A stretch of 64,000 nt of DNA from Metaphire vulgaris (GCA_018105865.1 CM030856.1:10144253-10208252); one strand, 5' to 3'; numbered from the stretch's first letter, positions 33,523-44,153 are shown. Made by a program: numbers and translations. Notes: generated by a model not told the origin, from the sequence alone.

Positions 33523-33808
33523 GTGAGTGACGACAAGAGATTCGAACCCTGACATGAAGACTCTCATGATCTAGAATTTGCGTTGCATTTATAGATTAAC
33601 AGTAGATTTCAATCTGTTAAATGCCAAACTGTAAAGCCAATAATTAATTTCTTAACTTTCAGTCTAATAAAAAATTATTTTCATAACAAAAATCACCTTT
33701 CAATTTCTCTGTATCTTCAAGAGTATTGTGGATTGCTGGATATGATATAATATGCTTAAAACGTACTAATGCGAATGTTCAGTAAGAATTCTAAATCGGA
33801 CATACGCA

Positions 33809-34002
33809 GTGTTTAATCTAGATTCATGGATTCCGGAGGAAAACTGACAAAGCCGGGGGAAAACTGAAAAAGCCGGGAGGGGGGAATTCAGCTAGGAGGC
33901 TGCTGTTAGTTGATGTAGTATGCCAACATTTTCGGTGGAAATTGGAAATTTCCGGGGGAAACGGGGCAATTTCCCCCCGGAAACGGCCTAGATTAAACCC
34001 TG
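33809..34002. mobile_element. hAT-type MITE, CAGTGTTTAATCTAG variant
   Basis: Ends are CAGTGTTTAATCTAGATTC and CCTAGATTAAACCCTG. The interior has GGAAACTGA/TTTCCGGGGG text, different from the main CAGTGTTTATTCTAG family. Confidence 0.75.
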
Positions 34003-34012
34003 GGCAGACTTA

Positions 34013-34180
34013 CTGTAGAAATTCGTTATAACCTATACCTAACGGGTCTGTAAAATGTAACATGGTAAGTTTTATTCCAATATCCGAGATACGTTATAAA
34101 TAATACTCACAAGAGACCGCGCGTCATAGGCCTACCGAAAAATTCGTCATAGCTGAGTTCGTTATTACGAAGTTCTACTG
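34013..34180. mobile_element. pogo/Tigger-type MITE
   Basis: Starts CTGTAGAAATTCGTTATAAC and ends GTTATTACGAAGTTCTACTG plus TA. Begins 10 bp after the preceding MITE. Confidence 0.8.
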
Positions 34181-34271
34181 TATTGGAAATGACCTGAGTA
34201 TATTAAACGGCGCTATAGAAGTTCTCTAGATAAGAAGAAGGTGTGTATAGCGTCGCTGTTGTATTTTACAG

Positions 34272-34562
34272 GTGAGGCGTACCGATTCACGCTGCAGCCG
34301 GTTTTTCTCAACGTCCTGACGGAGTGGCGTTGTCACGTACGTCAGGCGAGACGTGACGTCCTTTTCCAGCTGTGGTTCTACGTGACCGTCACGAAGTCCG
34401 GATTCGAGACGCCGCGCGTCTTCGTCACCGTTCGCCGGAGCGACGTCGCCAGTCCCACGTCCGGACGCTTCCAGTTCGAGTTCGTCGCCGTCGAATACCG
34501 GAGCGGGCTCGGCACGGACGCCGATCTCATCCTCACCGGGCGCCTCCTGGATCATCACATCA

Positions 34563-34594
<32 letters not shown>

Positions 34595-34955
34595 AGCGGC
34601 TGGGACTTCGTCACGAGCCCTGCTCGGCCCGTGGCGACCCCCGGCGACAGCGGCGAGTCGATCCTCCCGACGCGCGTCCACGGCATACCAAACAGCGTCT
34701 TCATCCTGTCGGCCGAGTTCTCCGAGCCGTTCGCCTACAGCACGTCGACCTGGGTCGGCGGCGGCGGGGAAGGGAGCTGCGAGAAGGACGCGTCGGCGTT
34801 TCGTCCCGCCGGGTCGTGGAGTTCCGCCGCCGCCGAGGGACAGTCGGAGAGGGTGAACGTGGTCGTCCAGAAACCGAGCGACAGAAGATCCGGACCGTTC
34901 CAGTTTGCCGTCAAATCGATCGCCAATCCGCCGTTCATGAGATTCACAGTTCCAG
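34272..34955 (+). CDS. Exon 9: large beta-rich ectodomain
   Basis: After TTTTACAG it encodes EAYRFTLQPVFLNVLTEWRC, then long alternating hydrophobic segments (DVLFQLWFYVTVTKSG; FQFEFVAVEYRSG). A run of ten glycines near 34,565-34,595 follows, then NSVFILSAEFSEPFAYSTST, a GSC motif and FQFAVKSIANPPFMRF. It ends CCAG|GTGGAG, phase 1. Only a few cysteines; the pattern suggests one or two beta-sandwich-like domains joined by a Gly linker. Strongly GC-rich with CGC/GTC codon preference, like exons 11 and 12. Confidence 0.85.
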
Positions 34956-35019
34956 GTGGAGTACAGTTTAAAGATGGCAGTCCAGTTTAATGATAACGTT
35001 ACTACGCAGAGAAGACAAT

Positions 35020-35425
35020 GAATCCAATGTCAAATGGGTGATCATGGATCATAGGTCAAGGACTCTATGAGTCACATGGGTGATGGTCAAGGACTCAATG
35101 AGTGACATGGGTGATGGGTCAAGAACTCAATGAGTGACATGGGTGATGGGTCAAGGACTCAATTGTTCACATGGGTCAGGGACTCAATTGGTCACATAGG
35201 TCAGGAACTCAATTGGTCACATGGGTCATGGGTCAAAGGACTCAATGGGTCACATGGGTCAAGGGCTCAGTAGGTCACGTGGGTCATGGGTCAAAGTCTC
35301 AATGGGTCGCATGGGTCTTGGGTTAGGGACTCAATAGGCCACATAGGTCAAGGACTCGATGGGTCACATTACTCACATAGGTCAAGGGTTCAAAGGGTCA
35401 CGTGTGTCATGGGTCATTTATCTGT
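35020..35425. repeat. GGGTCA-type minisatellite, 400 bp
   Basis: Imperfect units of about 20-33 bp built on GGGTCAAGGACTCAATGGGT and CACATGGGTCA. It begins 65 bp into intron 9. A short related block is near 7262-7340. Confidence 0.9.
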
Positions 35426-35556
35426 TCCTACTGATCGATGTCGTTAAACGTAGCGTCGTCTGTGAATAATTCAAATCTTTATCGGATTTTAGATTTTCTG
35501 AATGTTTTCATGGCATCTGGAACTATTTATTCATTTCCTTATTTTTCTTATAAAAG

Positions 35557-35679
35557 CGAACGCGTCTCTGTTGAGTTGGTGGTTCGAAGACAAAGAATCT
35601 TCTTTGGCGCTGGACGAATCGCTGGTGACTGCGCTGACGCTCAATTCTGAAACGAGGCAGTGGCAGATTTCCGTTTCCG
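35557..35679 (+). CDS. Exon 10: ectodomain
   Basis: Acceptor TTATAAAAG, then NASLLSWWFEDKESSLALDE, SLVTALTLNSETRQWQISVS, donor TCCG|GTCAGT, phase 1 at both ends. 123 bp, symmetric. The GTCAGT donor is the same hexamer as proposed for exon 1. Confidence 0.75.
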
Positions 35680-35902
35680 GTCAGTTAGTTCTTCAACTAT
35701 TGCGCTAGATAAATACTGAAACTTCATCTGCAAATGCACTTTCGAATAATGACACCAAATGAAATCTTTTGTCGTCGTCAGAGATAATGAACAGAAACGG
35801 AAAGTGTATCTGACGTGAATTTGTATAGCGCCAACACAGTCGCAACTGCATACTAGGCCTAAGAGCGTGATTTAAAATGGCTTAGGAGGCGTTAGGCCTA
35901 CT

Positions 35903-36813
35903 CAGTGTTAGGAAAGATCACTTGTAAAATGATCTTGATCAAAGATCAAGATCACTAGAGAAAAATTGATCTAAGATCAAGATCAAAGATCACTAGAGTA
36001 TAAATGATCTAAGATCAAGATCACTTTAAAAGTGATCTAAGATCAAAGATCATACAAATATAGTTATTATATCATGTATGACGTGTCACGTATGATAACG
36101 ATACAAATGTCCACTGTACGATGCATGTAAACGTTTGTAATACTAAGTTACTAACACAACTGAAAACAGTTCATGACAATTTTAGCAACTAACTGTCAGT
36201 TCACAGTCAGTGTTGAACACGGCAGTTCATTTTCAGCATGAGCAGACGCTCAAACGTTGCGTCAGACAACCTGTTTCTTCGCGGTGTAGCAATCAAACCA
36301 GCAATACTAAAAAGTCTTTCGACAGGCGCAGAAGATGGCAGGGTTGTGTTATAGCCAAATCTGCCTTGACATGTGGGTATGCCAACAAGCTGAAACTTAT
36401 TTGGGTTATTCAAAGCATGACCTCTATCTTGACCGCATTTTCACGACCAGTTGCAACTGAGCAAATCTGAGTCCCAGTGGCAGTGCCAGTACTAATGTCA
36501 TGACCTTACCCATAATCCTCATCATCTGCACAGGCTGCACTAACATGATCATTGAGGTCCGAATGCTTGATTTGTCCGCCATTTTTACTCAATACACATA
36601 GAAGTTTGTTGATTGATTGACTTAGTTGGGAGAATACGTATAATTTGATCTTTGATCTTCTGTTGATAATAAAGATCAAAATCACCGAAAAAGTGATTTA
36701 AAGTCAGAGTCAAAGATCACTAGTAAAAGTGATCTAGATCAAAGATCAAAGATCATGAATTGTGATCTTAGATCGTGATCTTTGATCTTTGATCTAAGAT
36801 CACCCTAACACTG
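35903..36813. mobile_element. hAT element, 911 bp, inserted in the SINE
   Basis: Ends are CAGTGTTAGG and CCTAACACTG. The 8-bp duplication is GGCCTACT (35,895-35,902) and GGCCTACA (36,814-36,821). Both subterminal regions are packed with AGATCA/TGATCT repeats. It retains a hAT transposase C-terminal fragment on the minus strand. It is an internally deleted derivative of an autonomous hAT transposon. Confidence 0.85.
36207..36413 (-). pseudogene. hAT transposase C-terminal dimerisation fragment
   Basis: The minus strand encodes [20 protein letters not shown] followed by [17 protein letters not shown]. This is the hallmark SSAPSER-F-SxAG...RRNRL...ML-LK block of the hAT family dimerisation domain. 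About 68 codons remain open, and the catalytic core is missing. It lies centrally in the 911-bp hAT element and identifies its class. Confidence 0.85.
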
Positions 36814-37129
36814 GGCCTACAAAAGCCTCCACTATAACGGGACTTGAACCTCGCTCCGTCAGCCCACCGCTGCAGCGCGTAACCCACTCTGCCATCTTCT
36901 GGTCCCTCGGTGGCTATGTTACTTTCCCTTTGCTACAGCCATCTACTTGATTGAGCATCAAACTTGAATTTAAGAATCTGACTTTTGAAATCGTGTTAAA
37001 CGGTTGTGGTGAAGGTGTACTGTATGCCTGATGATATCCACGTCGTTTCAGGCTCAATTGGGGGCCACTATGTTCCCACGGCCATTCATTCACATTATGG
37101 TCTTGCTGTGTAATTTCATTCTTCGAGTG

Positions 37130-37320
37130 CAGTGGCGTAGCCAGGATTTCCGAAAGGGAGGAGGTTGGTTTTGATCATGACCAACTTCTAAAAATCTTGA
37201 CAAACAAAAAAGGTCCACACTCATCTTTCCTCTTGTACTTTTCCCTTTGTAGATGTGCTGACAAGCAATAAAGGTCGTCACCTTGCATCTTTACTCTAGT
37301 TCCACCGTCGCCAGCCAGGG
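37130..37320. mobile_element. hAT-type MITE, CAGTGGCGTAGCCAGG family
   Basis: Starts CAGTGGCGTAGCCAGGATTT. Two GACAAACAAAAAAGG/GACAAGCAATAAAGG cores at about 37,198 and 37,259. The right end is degraded. Confidence 0.65.
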
Positions 37321-37460
37321 GAGGGTTTATTCGTCGGAAAATTACAAATTATGGTCCTGCTTTTTCCGTCGGTATTCTACGCCAGTTAGTGTATTTGGAG
37401 ATAGCTGAATTGTGTTTAAACCGATCAATCTTTCTCTTGACCGGTCTACGACATGCACAG

Positions 37461-39085
37461 GATCCGTAGTTCCATGTCCCGGATACTTCGCGTTAACGAT
37501 AAACGACTGGAAAGAAATGGAGAAACTCTTTCGACTCGATGCGCTCGTCTCCTGTCCTTCGGCCTTCAATCTCTCCGTCTCGTTCCCTGCTCTGTCCTCC
37601 TCCTCCTCCTCCTCCTCCTCCGACAACGACGACAACAACGACGACGACGACCGCAGCTTCGAACTGGTATTCACCGACGGAAAACGCACCCACAGCGTCT
37701 TTCTTACTTACGTGCATTTCGAAGAGTCCGTCGACGACGATCGAAAGCGGAATTTCACGGACACCGAACAACGTCGTCGTCCGTCGCAGCTGGACGACTA
37801 CGCCTCCTCGTCGCTTACCTTGACTCTGGCGGTCGTTGCCCTGTTGGCGGTCGTCGTCGTCGTCTACCCTGTCAGCGGAGTCCTTCTGAGAATCTACTCG
37901 GCGACGAAGCTGTTGAGACGACTGCGCCGCGGGTCCAGCGTCTTTGCCCGGCGGCGACATCTCAAAGAAGAGAGTCACTGCGACAGATCGAAGAACGCGT
38001 TATCGATTAATCTGCAGGAGTTCGTCTCGGCGAGCGCGTGGAGTAGAGTCGACCACCGGTACGCGACACTCAACTCCGTTGTTGCCAGGTCGAACTCCGC
38101 GAGTCGACAGAACGACTACGAAGACGTCATTTGCGATCAACGAACGAAGAATGCGGAAGAAGAAGAAGGAGAAGGAGAAGGAGAAGGAAGCAACGACGAG
38201 AAACAGACAGCCGGCTCTTTGGCCGCCGTCTCCGAAGCAGCGAAATGGACGGCGATGTTGAAGCCATCATGTAACGGACAGTCACGACCTGGAAAGATGG
38301 GAGCGATGAACGCCGATGGTCTGAACGGCATCAGTGCGAACACGGTGGATGGAAGATCCGGAAATGCACCGCATCGTTCGACACATTTCCAGGTCCTCAT
38401 CGCCGCCTACGTCCTAATTCGCGTCGGGCTCGCCGTCGGTCTTACCTCCGTCGTCGTCTCTTCGGCAGTGACGTCCTACTTGGAGGCGACTCTCGATCGG
38501 GAGGATCTCATCGCCGCCGCGTCGTCGTCGTTGCTCTACCCGAGTCGCTCGTCTGCTCGACAGTACCGGATCACCGCTCGACGGCTCGAAAACGAGGCTT
38601 CGAGGCAGACGACGGCGTTCTGGCGAGACGTACGGGGCGTGCGAAGACTACACGCGCCAACTGGTGGACGTGGTTCGACGGAGGATGGTCGCCCAACTGG
38701 ACGATAGGATCGAGTCGAAGCGGTTCTCGGCGGCGCTGACGGCCGATTCCGACGGCACCGTCCGAGTCGTCCGACTGTTCGCCGACCGGACGACCGAATT
38801 CAGGTCGTCCGTGGCGAACTTCACGCGCGCCTATCGACGACGCACGGACGCGGCCGTTAGACCGTTGCTGCGCGCCAGCGAATCGTACGCGCGGCGAGTC
38901 TTCAACAATCCGTGGTTTCGCTTTCCTCAGAAGCACTTCAATCGGACGTTGGCGACGAACAACGAGCGTCACTCTTCCTTCCCCGGGGCCGTCAATTCGT
39001 CCAGCGTGTCCGCGATGTTCGCGCATTTTCTGCTGATACCTGAGGTCGAGGTCATTCACCTGTGGCGGAAGGTATTCTGGCACAG
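37461..39085 (+). CDS. Exon 11: membrane spans 1 and 2; frameshift
   Basis: Acceptor ACATGCACAG (37,460). The frame reads SVVPCPGYFALTINDWKEME, VSCPSAFNLSVSFPA, a Ser/Asp repeat tract, then span 1 TLTLAVVALLAVVVVVYPVS (about 37,808). A basic cytoplasmic start (KLLRRLRRGS) follows, then a region of about 170 residues with YEDV and poly-Glu, and span 2 FQVLIAAYVLIRVGLAVGLT (about 38,388). Reading moves to the next frame near 38,634-38,637 (GGGG): FWRDVR is followed by CEDYTRQLVDVVRRRMVAQL in the shifted frame, through to VIHLWRKVFWHR and CACAG|GTAACA. Total length is 3n+1 too long. The shift is either a homopolymer sequencing error or a real lesion. Confidence 0.8.
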
Positions 39086-39134
39086 GTAACAAAAGACACG
39101 ACGCTTGTTTATCGCAACGAAATCATATAATGAC

Positions 39135-39674
39135 CAGAGGCGTAGCGACGGAGGGGGTATATCGGTATATATACCCCCAAAAATCAGGCTACCTTAAATT
39201 TTTAATGTGTTTTGAAAGATGTTCAAAGTTTTTAAAGATTTATATCCCCTCCCCAATCATAGATGTAAAAAACGTTGGGGAGATAATAAAAAACGTTGAA
39301 AAAATTAAAAAAACGTTAAAACACGTTGAATAAAAAACGTTACCGATGTTTATCTGAGCGATATTAGGGCACGTGTCTTATCCACCAACGGGGTATAACC
39401 AATCAAGTAACACTATGGTAAACGGCTATGAAATGAAATAAACAACAATAATGCTGGTATAAATTGCTTACTCTATCTTGTAAGTAAATAATGCTGTAGC
39501 TGGTTTCAGAAAATATGTGTCCTTATTTTGCCAACGTTTTTATTATAAAAAATGTTGCCAAAAATTTAAAAACGTTAAAAAACGCGGGAATAAATAAATA
39601 ACGTAAAAAACGTTTATTACATCTATGCCCCAATCACATTATACCCCCAAATCAAATTCCTGGCTACGCCCCTG
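39135..39674. mobile_element. hAT-type element, CAGAGGCGTAGCGACGG ends
   Basis: Starts CAGAGGCGTAGCGACGGAGG and ends CTGGCTACGCCCCTG. Approximate duplication ATAATGAC/GTAATGGC. It is longer than its relative at 5.5 kb because of an internal AACGTT-rich insert. Confidence 0.7.
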
Positions 39675-39756
39675 GTAATGGCGATGTCTTCTATCAGCGT
39701 AACGTAACTTATTGCATGCCTAATAAATGTAATGTACGCAGATTGCTAAAATAATA

Positions 39757-39920
39757 CAGTAGAACCTCTAAATAACGAACTCGGTTATAACGTATACTCG
39801 GTTATAGCATGCCTCAATGTAAGGACCCGTGTGATGCGCTACCGTATTGGGTGGTATTGGATACAACGTACCTCCAATATAACATACTGAATTTACAGAC
39901 ACGCTAAGTACGCTATCGTA
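39757..39920. mobile_element. pogo/Tigger-type MITE, 3' end lost
   Basis: Starts CAGTAGAACCTCTAAATAAC. The body CGCTACCGTATTGG and ACACGCTAAGTACG match the family. The right end is truncated next to another MITE. Confidence 0.7.
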
Positions 39921-39939
39921 CGAAAATCAACAGGACCAG

Positions 39940-40251
39940 CAGTGGGGGTTCCACGTGGGGGGATGAGTGGAGATGTATCCCCCACCGGACATTTTTCGTT
40001 TTTTGGCAAAAATTCTAGTAAAATTACGAGGGAAAACTACGGATGACCTTTTTCCGTCGTCGTCAACCTATTTTTTCGTGAAAGTCTAGTAAAATTAGAG
40101 AAAAAATTGTAAAATTAAGGAGAACAATTGCCTTTTTGTCAGCCTTTTCGGCAAAGTTTATTGATTTATCCCTTTTCTTTTCATCCCCCCACCAACTTCC
40201 TATGAATTCATTTCATCCCCCCCCCCCAAAGAAATCCTGAAACCGCCATTG
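39940..40251. mobile_element. hAT MITE, CAGTGGCGGTTCCAGG family
   Basis: Ends are CAGTGGGGGTTCCACGTGG and CTGAAACCGCCATTG. The duplication AGGACCAG is exact on both sides (39,932-39,939 and 40,252-40,259). Confidence 0.9.
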
Positions 40252-40399
40252 AGGACCAGGTTCATTTGTTTCCAAAGAAATCTACTAGTAGAAACCGCCA
40301 TTGAGGACCAGTCGATGGTCATTGAATAATTTGTCGTGAAATGTGAATCGCGGTTGTAATCCAAATGGTGCGCTAGCGTTAATTATTATTTTTTTCCAG

Positions 40400-41478
40400 A
40401 TACGACAGTCTGCTGACGTCATACGCGATCGAAACGGATCATCCGATCAACCTGATCCGAATAACATGCGAGAATCTCGAATCGAACGCCACCGAGAAGA
40501 AGGGTACCACCGTTCAAGCAGCGTCGCTCTTGAGATCTTACGAAACGTTAGATTTCGTGAACGTAGACTCGACGCGATTTTTCTCAAAGTCCGTCTTCGG
40601 AACGGAAGACGATCCGCTCGAACCGACCACCCGATCATCCGGGATAGATTTTACCACCGAGGAGGGCTCGACTAAAGGTGGCGGCGTACGGACGCAGTCT
40701 TCCGGACTCGGAGATCCGTTTTCGCTGGATGAACTACTGGACCAACTCCGTATCGCGCCGATCGCAGCGGTTGTAGTTTTTCTCGATCTGCTTCTTCTCG
40801 TACATCGATTCTGCCGACTGTTCTTCAGCCTGCAGACGATACTCTTTCCCCTACGGAACTGCGGCTACGATCGCCGGTCCAGCAGGTGGTCCAAGGTCAA
40901 GGTGGCCGGATCCGTCACGTTCCTGAAAGCGAGACGACGAGTCTTCCAGCCGACCGAGACGGTCTCCGGTCCTCCTCCTACAGGTGGCCGGCGTCTGGAC
41001 CAATCTGCCTGTCACTCTCTGCTCGGTGCGTCTGCGTCAGCGCCCCGAGCGGCTCCGGCGATGATCGACCTCGGCTCGATGGTGTACCTGGAAAGGCTCG
41101 AATCTCGATTTTCCCACCGATTCTGGGCGTCGAGTGTTCGAAACGCATCGCTGAAACCGACGACGTGGCTTGCCTACGGTCTGCAGATCTACCTGCGAGA
41201 AGTCAGCGGCAGTCACCTGCTTCCAGGTGTGCTGGTCGTCGGCGCCTTTGTTCTCGTGCTTTCGTACGCGGCCGTCCACGTGCCTGGTAAGGTGTACGAA
41301 CTGGGTGTCGGTAATTTCGTTCTTACGATTCGCCACTGGATGGAGGAAGTGGGCCGCCTCAACCGTTACCTGGTGTCCAGCGCAGAATCGCAGACGAGAT
41401 TTTTAAACGGTTATTACGGAAAACTTAAAGCGGACGAACTGAGTCAGTGGCAAAAATTCGTCAATTACCTTCTGTCAG
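40400..41478 (+). CDS. Exon 12: loop 1, membrane spans 3 and 4
   Basis: After TTTTTTTCCAG the frame completes Arg and reads YDSLLTSYAIETDHPINLIR, ITCENLESNATEKKG (N-glycosylation sites), then a Thr/Ser-rich part. Span 3 is IAPIAAVVVFLDLLLLVHRF (about 40,751). A basic Trp/Lys/Arg segment (RRSSRWSKVKVAG) and a variable region follow, then span 4 LLPGVLVVGAFVLVLSYAAV (about 41,218). It continues GKVYELGVGNFVLTIRHWME and ELSQWQKFVNYLLS, ending TCAG|GTAACG in phase 1. Open over 359 codons, GC-rich, with no lesion. Confidence 0.85.
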
Positions 41479-41519
41479 GTAACGATATTTGTCTATGGAA
41501 AAAGTACGGTAGATCTTTG

Positions 41520-42047
41520 ATCTTAGCGTGCATAGCGGGATCTGTAGAGTTTACGACGTAATATCCGAGATGCGTTATAGGTCCATCCAATACCAGGGCC
41601 GGCCTTAAGCCTGGGCAAACCGGGCCTGTGCCCAGGGCCCCGCTCCTCTAAGGGCCCAGCGCAAGCCAAGCGGGAGTGGGCAGTACAGTACAACCCGCCG
41701 GGCGCCGGATACCCTCTCCTGGGGCCCCGCAAGACCCCTCGCCCGGGGCCCCGCAGAACGTAAGGCCGGGCCTGTCCAATACCATCCAATACGGCAGGGC
41801 ACAAGTTTATTTCTATAGGATTATCAATTTTGGGGGATTTTGGTATATTCTGGGATGTCCTGTGGAAAAATAAGTCTGACAAGTCAAAAAAGTCATCCGA
41901 CTCTCAAGATGGGGGGTTGTTGGGGGCTGTCGGTCTCAGATTTGGAAGGGGGTGTTGGGATGTAAAAATATCCTTGGTAGGGCTTCACACCGGACTGTAT
42001 ATTGCGGTGCGTTATAACCGAGTTCGTTATAACGAGGCTCCACTGTA
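41520..42047. mobile_element. pogo/Tigger MITE holding two other elements
   Basis: The left part (TAGCGGGATCTGTAGAG, TAATATCCGAGATGCGTTAT) and right end (GTTATAACGAGGCTCCACTG) match the family. Between them lie a GGCCGGCCTTAAG element (41,594-41,774) and a GGGATATTT-family element (about 41,805-41,975). The left terminus is missing. Confidence 0.7.
41594..41774. mobile_element. hAT MITE, CAGGGCCGGCCTTAAG ends
   Basis: Ends are CAGGGCCGGCCTTAAGCCTG and GTAAGGCCGGGCCTG. The duplication TCCAATAC is exact on both sides (41,586-41,593 and 41,775-41,782). Very GC-rich, so easily mistaken for an exon. Confidence 0.9.
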
Positions 42048-42104
42048 ATCAGTCTGTCTGATAATCGCGTCTAACCCAGCGTCTTAAAATATGTAATTTA
42101 TTAC

Positions 42105-42358
42105 CAGTGGCGTAGCCAGAGTTCCTGAATAGGGGGGCGGCACATCGGTATTTTCGGGTAAAAATCTCCGACGAGCAAAAAACGTCGTCAAGGAGTTCTT
42201 CACACATTCGCGTTTTTTCTTCGATCGCTGAGGACACCTGCCCTCCCCCCCCCCCAAGAGTTCTCGACGGTTTGCGCAAATCTCACGGCCGATCCCACTC
42301 ACTCAGAATAGGGACTCGGGACCCGGTCTCCCTGTGTCCCCCCGTGGCTACGCCAGTG
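42105..42358. mobile_element. hAT-type MITE, CAGTGGCGTAGCCAG family
   Basis: Starts CAGTGGCGTAGCCAGAGTTC and ends GTGGCTACGCCAGTG. The interior has the GATCGCTGAGGACACC block shared with related copies. Confidence 0.75.
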
Positions 42359-42498
42359 TCTATTGAACATATGACCCAGAAATCCTGCAAGATCCTAACC
42401 AATAACCAGAAGTTTATGTGCCAAGTGTAGGACACACGAAAGCAGATTTTTTATACTCGTTTTTAATCCCAGATGCGAACCATAGGGTCGACCATAGC

Positions 42499-42864
42499 CA
42501 GTGGCGGCTCCAGGATTTAGCGAGTGAGGGCCGTGGGGTGGCAACTTCTAAGCATGGGCCAACCAATACTTGTTGATAGGTATTTAGTAGTAGGCATAGG
42601 GTCCCAACCAGGGATATTTTTACACCGCCTAACACCCCAACACCCCCCAATTTGAGACCGACACCCCAACACCCCTAATTTCAGCTCTAGGATGATCTTT
42701 TTTGCTTGTCAGACTCTTTTGGTCAGAGGACCCCCAGAATTTACCGACACCCCCCAAATTGATAATCCTATAAATAACCCTGGTCCCAAAAGGTGGGGTT
42801 ACTGGGAGAGCAGGCATTCATTATGGGCACGGGTCCCCGGGTCTTCCATGTGGAGCCGCCATTG
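42499..42864. mobile_element. hAT MITE with a second MITE nested inside
   Basis: Outer ends CAGTGGCGGCTCCAGGATTT and GTGGAGCCGCCATTG. The duplication ACCATAGC is exact. A GGGATATTTTTACACC element sits at 42,609-42,782. Confidence 0.9.
42609..42782. mobile_element. hAT MITE, CAGGGATATTTTTACA family, nested
   Basis: Ends are CAGGGATATTTTTACACC and AATCCTATAAATAACCCTG. The duplication GTCCCAAC/GTCCCAAA is read within the host MITE. It carries GATGATCTTTTTTGCTTGTC near 42,692. Confidence 0.85.
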
Positions 42865-43001
42865 ACCATAGCGTACATAACGTTACATGATACAACTTAG
42901 GCCTGATGTCCGAGTTTGATTTGATATTGCAGTCTATATTGTTGATCGCTCGAATGCCTTAATGTGTCAGGTTTAATGACGTTTGACTAATTTTTTTAAA
43001 G

Positions 43002-43181
43002 AGGAAAAGTGGCATTCGTTGGTTTCCATTTACGACAACTGCGGCCGGAACGAACACGGCGAGTCGCCATACTCTAGCTCCTTCTGCTCCACGCTGAATT
43101 CCACGCCGCCTTCGCCTCCAGGGTGGAAGCTTCCAATCACTCCGTGTAACTTTGTTTCCATCAAGCCTCAGCTATTATCAG
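43002..43181 (+). CDS. Exon 13: second extracellular loop
   Basis: After TTTTTTTAAAG it encodes EEKWHSLVSIYDNCGRNEHG, ESPYSSSFCSTLNSTPPSPP, GWKLPITPCNFVSIKPQLLS, ending TCAG|GTGGAG. 180 bp, phase 1 at both ends. Three cysteines and an NST glycosylation site fit the loop between spans 4 and 5. Confidence 0.85.
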
Positions 43182-43302
43182 GTGGAGTAAAGCTTCAAAG
43201 TTAGCCTACCTGTTATCTTTTATTTATTAACTATATTTTTAACGATAAAACTTTTGCACCTGGTCCTCGGGCACCAGTCATAAAATAATCTGACCCTTCA
43301 TG

Positions 43303-43502
43303 CAGAGGCGTAGCGAGGGTATCCGGCGCCCTGGGGCAAAGTGTACTGTTGGCGCCCATAACACTGCTGACGAGGAAAAAGAGGTCGTCGCACATGTTTT
43401 TCTTCTTTATCATGCCTTTCACTTACCCAAATACCCAATTTTGGCGCCCCTTCACCTCGGCGCCCGGGGGCATATGCCCCCTGCCCCCTCGCTACGCCTC
43501 TG
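43303..43502. mobile_element. hAT MITE, CAGAGGCGTAGCGAGG ends
   Basis: Ends are CAGAGGCGTAGCGAGGGTAT and CTCGCTACGCCTCTG. The duplication CCTTCATG is exact on both sides. Confidence 0.9.
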
Positions 43503-44070
43503 CCTTCATGAAATTTAGTTGAACACCCCCTGCTCTGTTCCTTCTGTCATCAGAAAATGAACTGTGCGATTGAATGAACTCGCGTGCAACCATGCAGCAA
43601 CTTTCCGTTTGGTGGTTCAACGGTTTCTGGAGTTTCTCCAACTGTCGTTTCTATACAATCGGCATAACCGATTGTTAGAAATTGCAATTCTTGAATCTTC
43701 TGAGCGTCAAAATACCAAGCCATGGATGGCTCGTAAGCCAGACAGCGTCAGGCGTACCGTTTGCCTCGACTAATACTCCAGTCCACAGGAGGACTTTCTG
43801 TATCACCGACTCCACCGAGTTACTGTACTTGGCGATTCGGGTGATAGGGCCTATTGTTCCCTTAAATATTTCATGTTTTCCTGTTATTTTTGATTTACTC
43901 GACCACACCCCGCCCAAAGTCTGTCGTGTTGTTTGCAACACTGACAGATAGCTCTCGCATGGACGTATCTTCGCGAACGGATAAATTTTTAAATACTTTA
44001 GTCTGACGCCATTTTATAATTTCATACATATGAATTTATGCTGCAAAATGAGCCAGCATTATTATATTTC

Positions 44071-44074
<4 letters not shown>
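43503..44074. other. Intron 13, nothing recognised
   Basis: Ordinary intronic sequence. Frames open here on both strands have no motif or phase support. Confidence 0.4.

Positions 44075-44153
<79 letters not shown>

Larger units (their letters stand above)
35800..36907 (-). mobile_element. tRNA-derived SINE (family B) split by a hAT element
   Basis: On the minus strand from 36,907: AGATGGCAGAGTGGGTTACG (A-box region), GCGGTGGGCTGACGGAG and the B box GGTTCAAGTCC. The SINE continues beyond the insertion as GCCTCCTAAGCCATTTTAAA (35,895-35,875). The + strand copy at 48.15 kb has the same order without this insertion. Confidence 0.75.

Noticed and set aside
34226..34681. Minus-strand frame rich in Ala/Asp opposite exon 9
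   Set aside because: It is the shadow of a GC-rich coding exon. The plus strand has phase-consistent splice sites and the minus strand has none.
41594..41802. GC-rich exon of the membrane-protein gene
   Set aside because: Bounded by CAGGGCCGG inverted ends with an exact 8-bp duplication, so it is a MITE.
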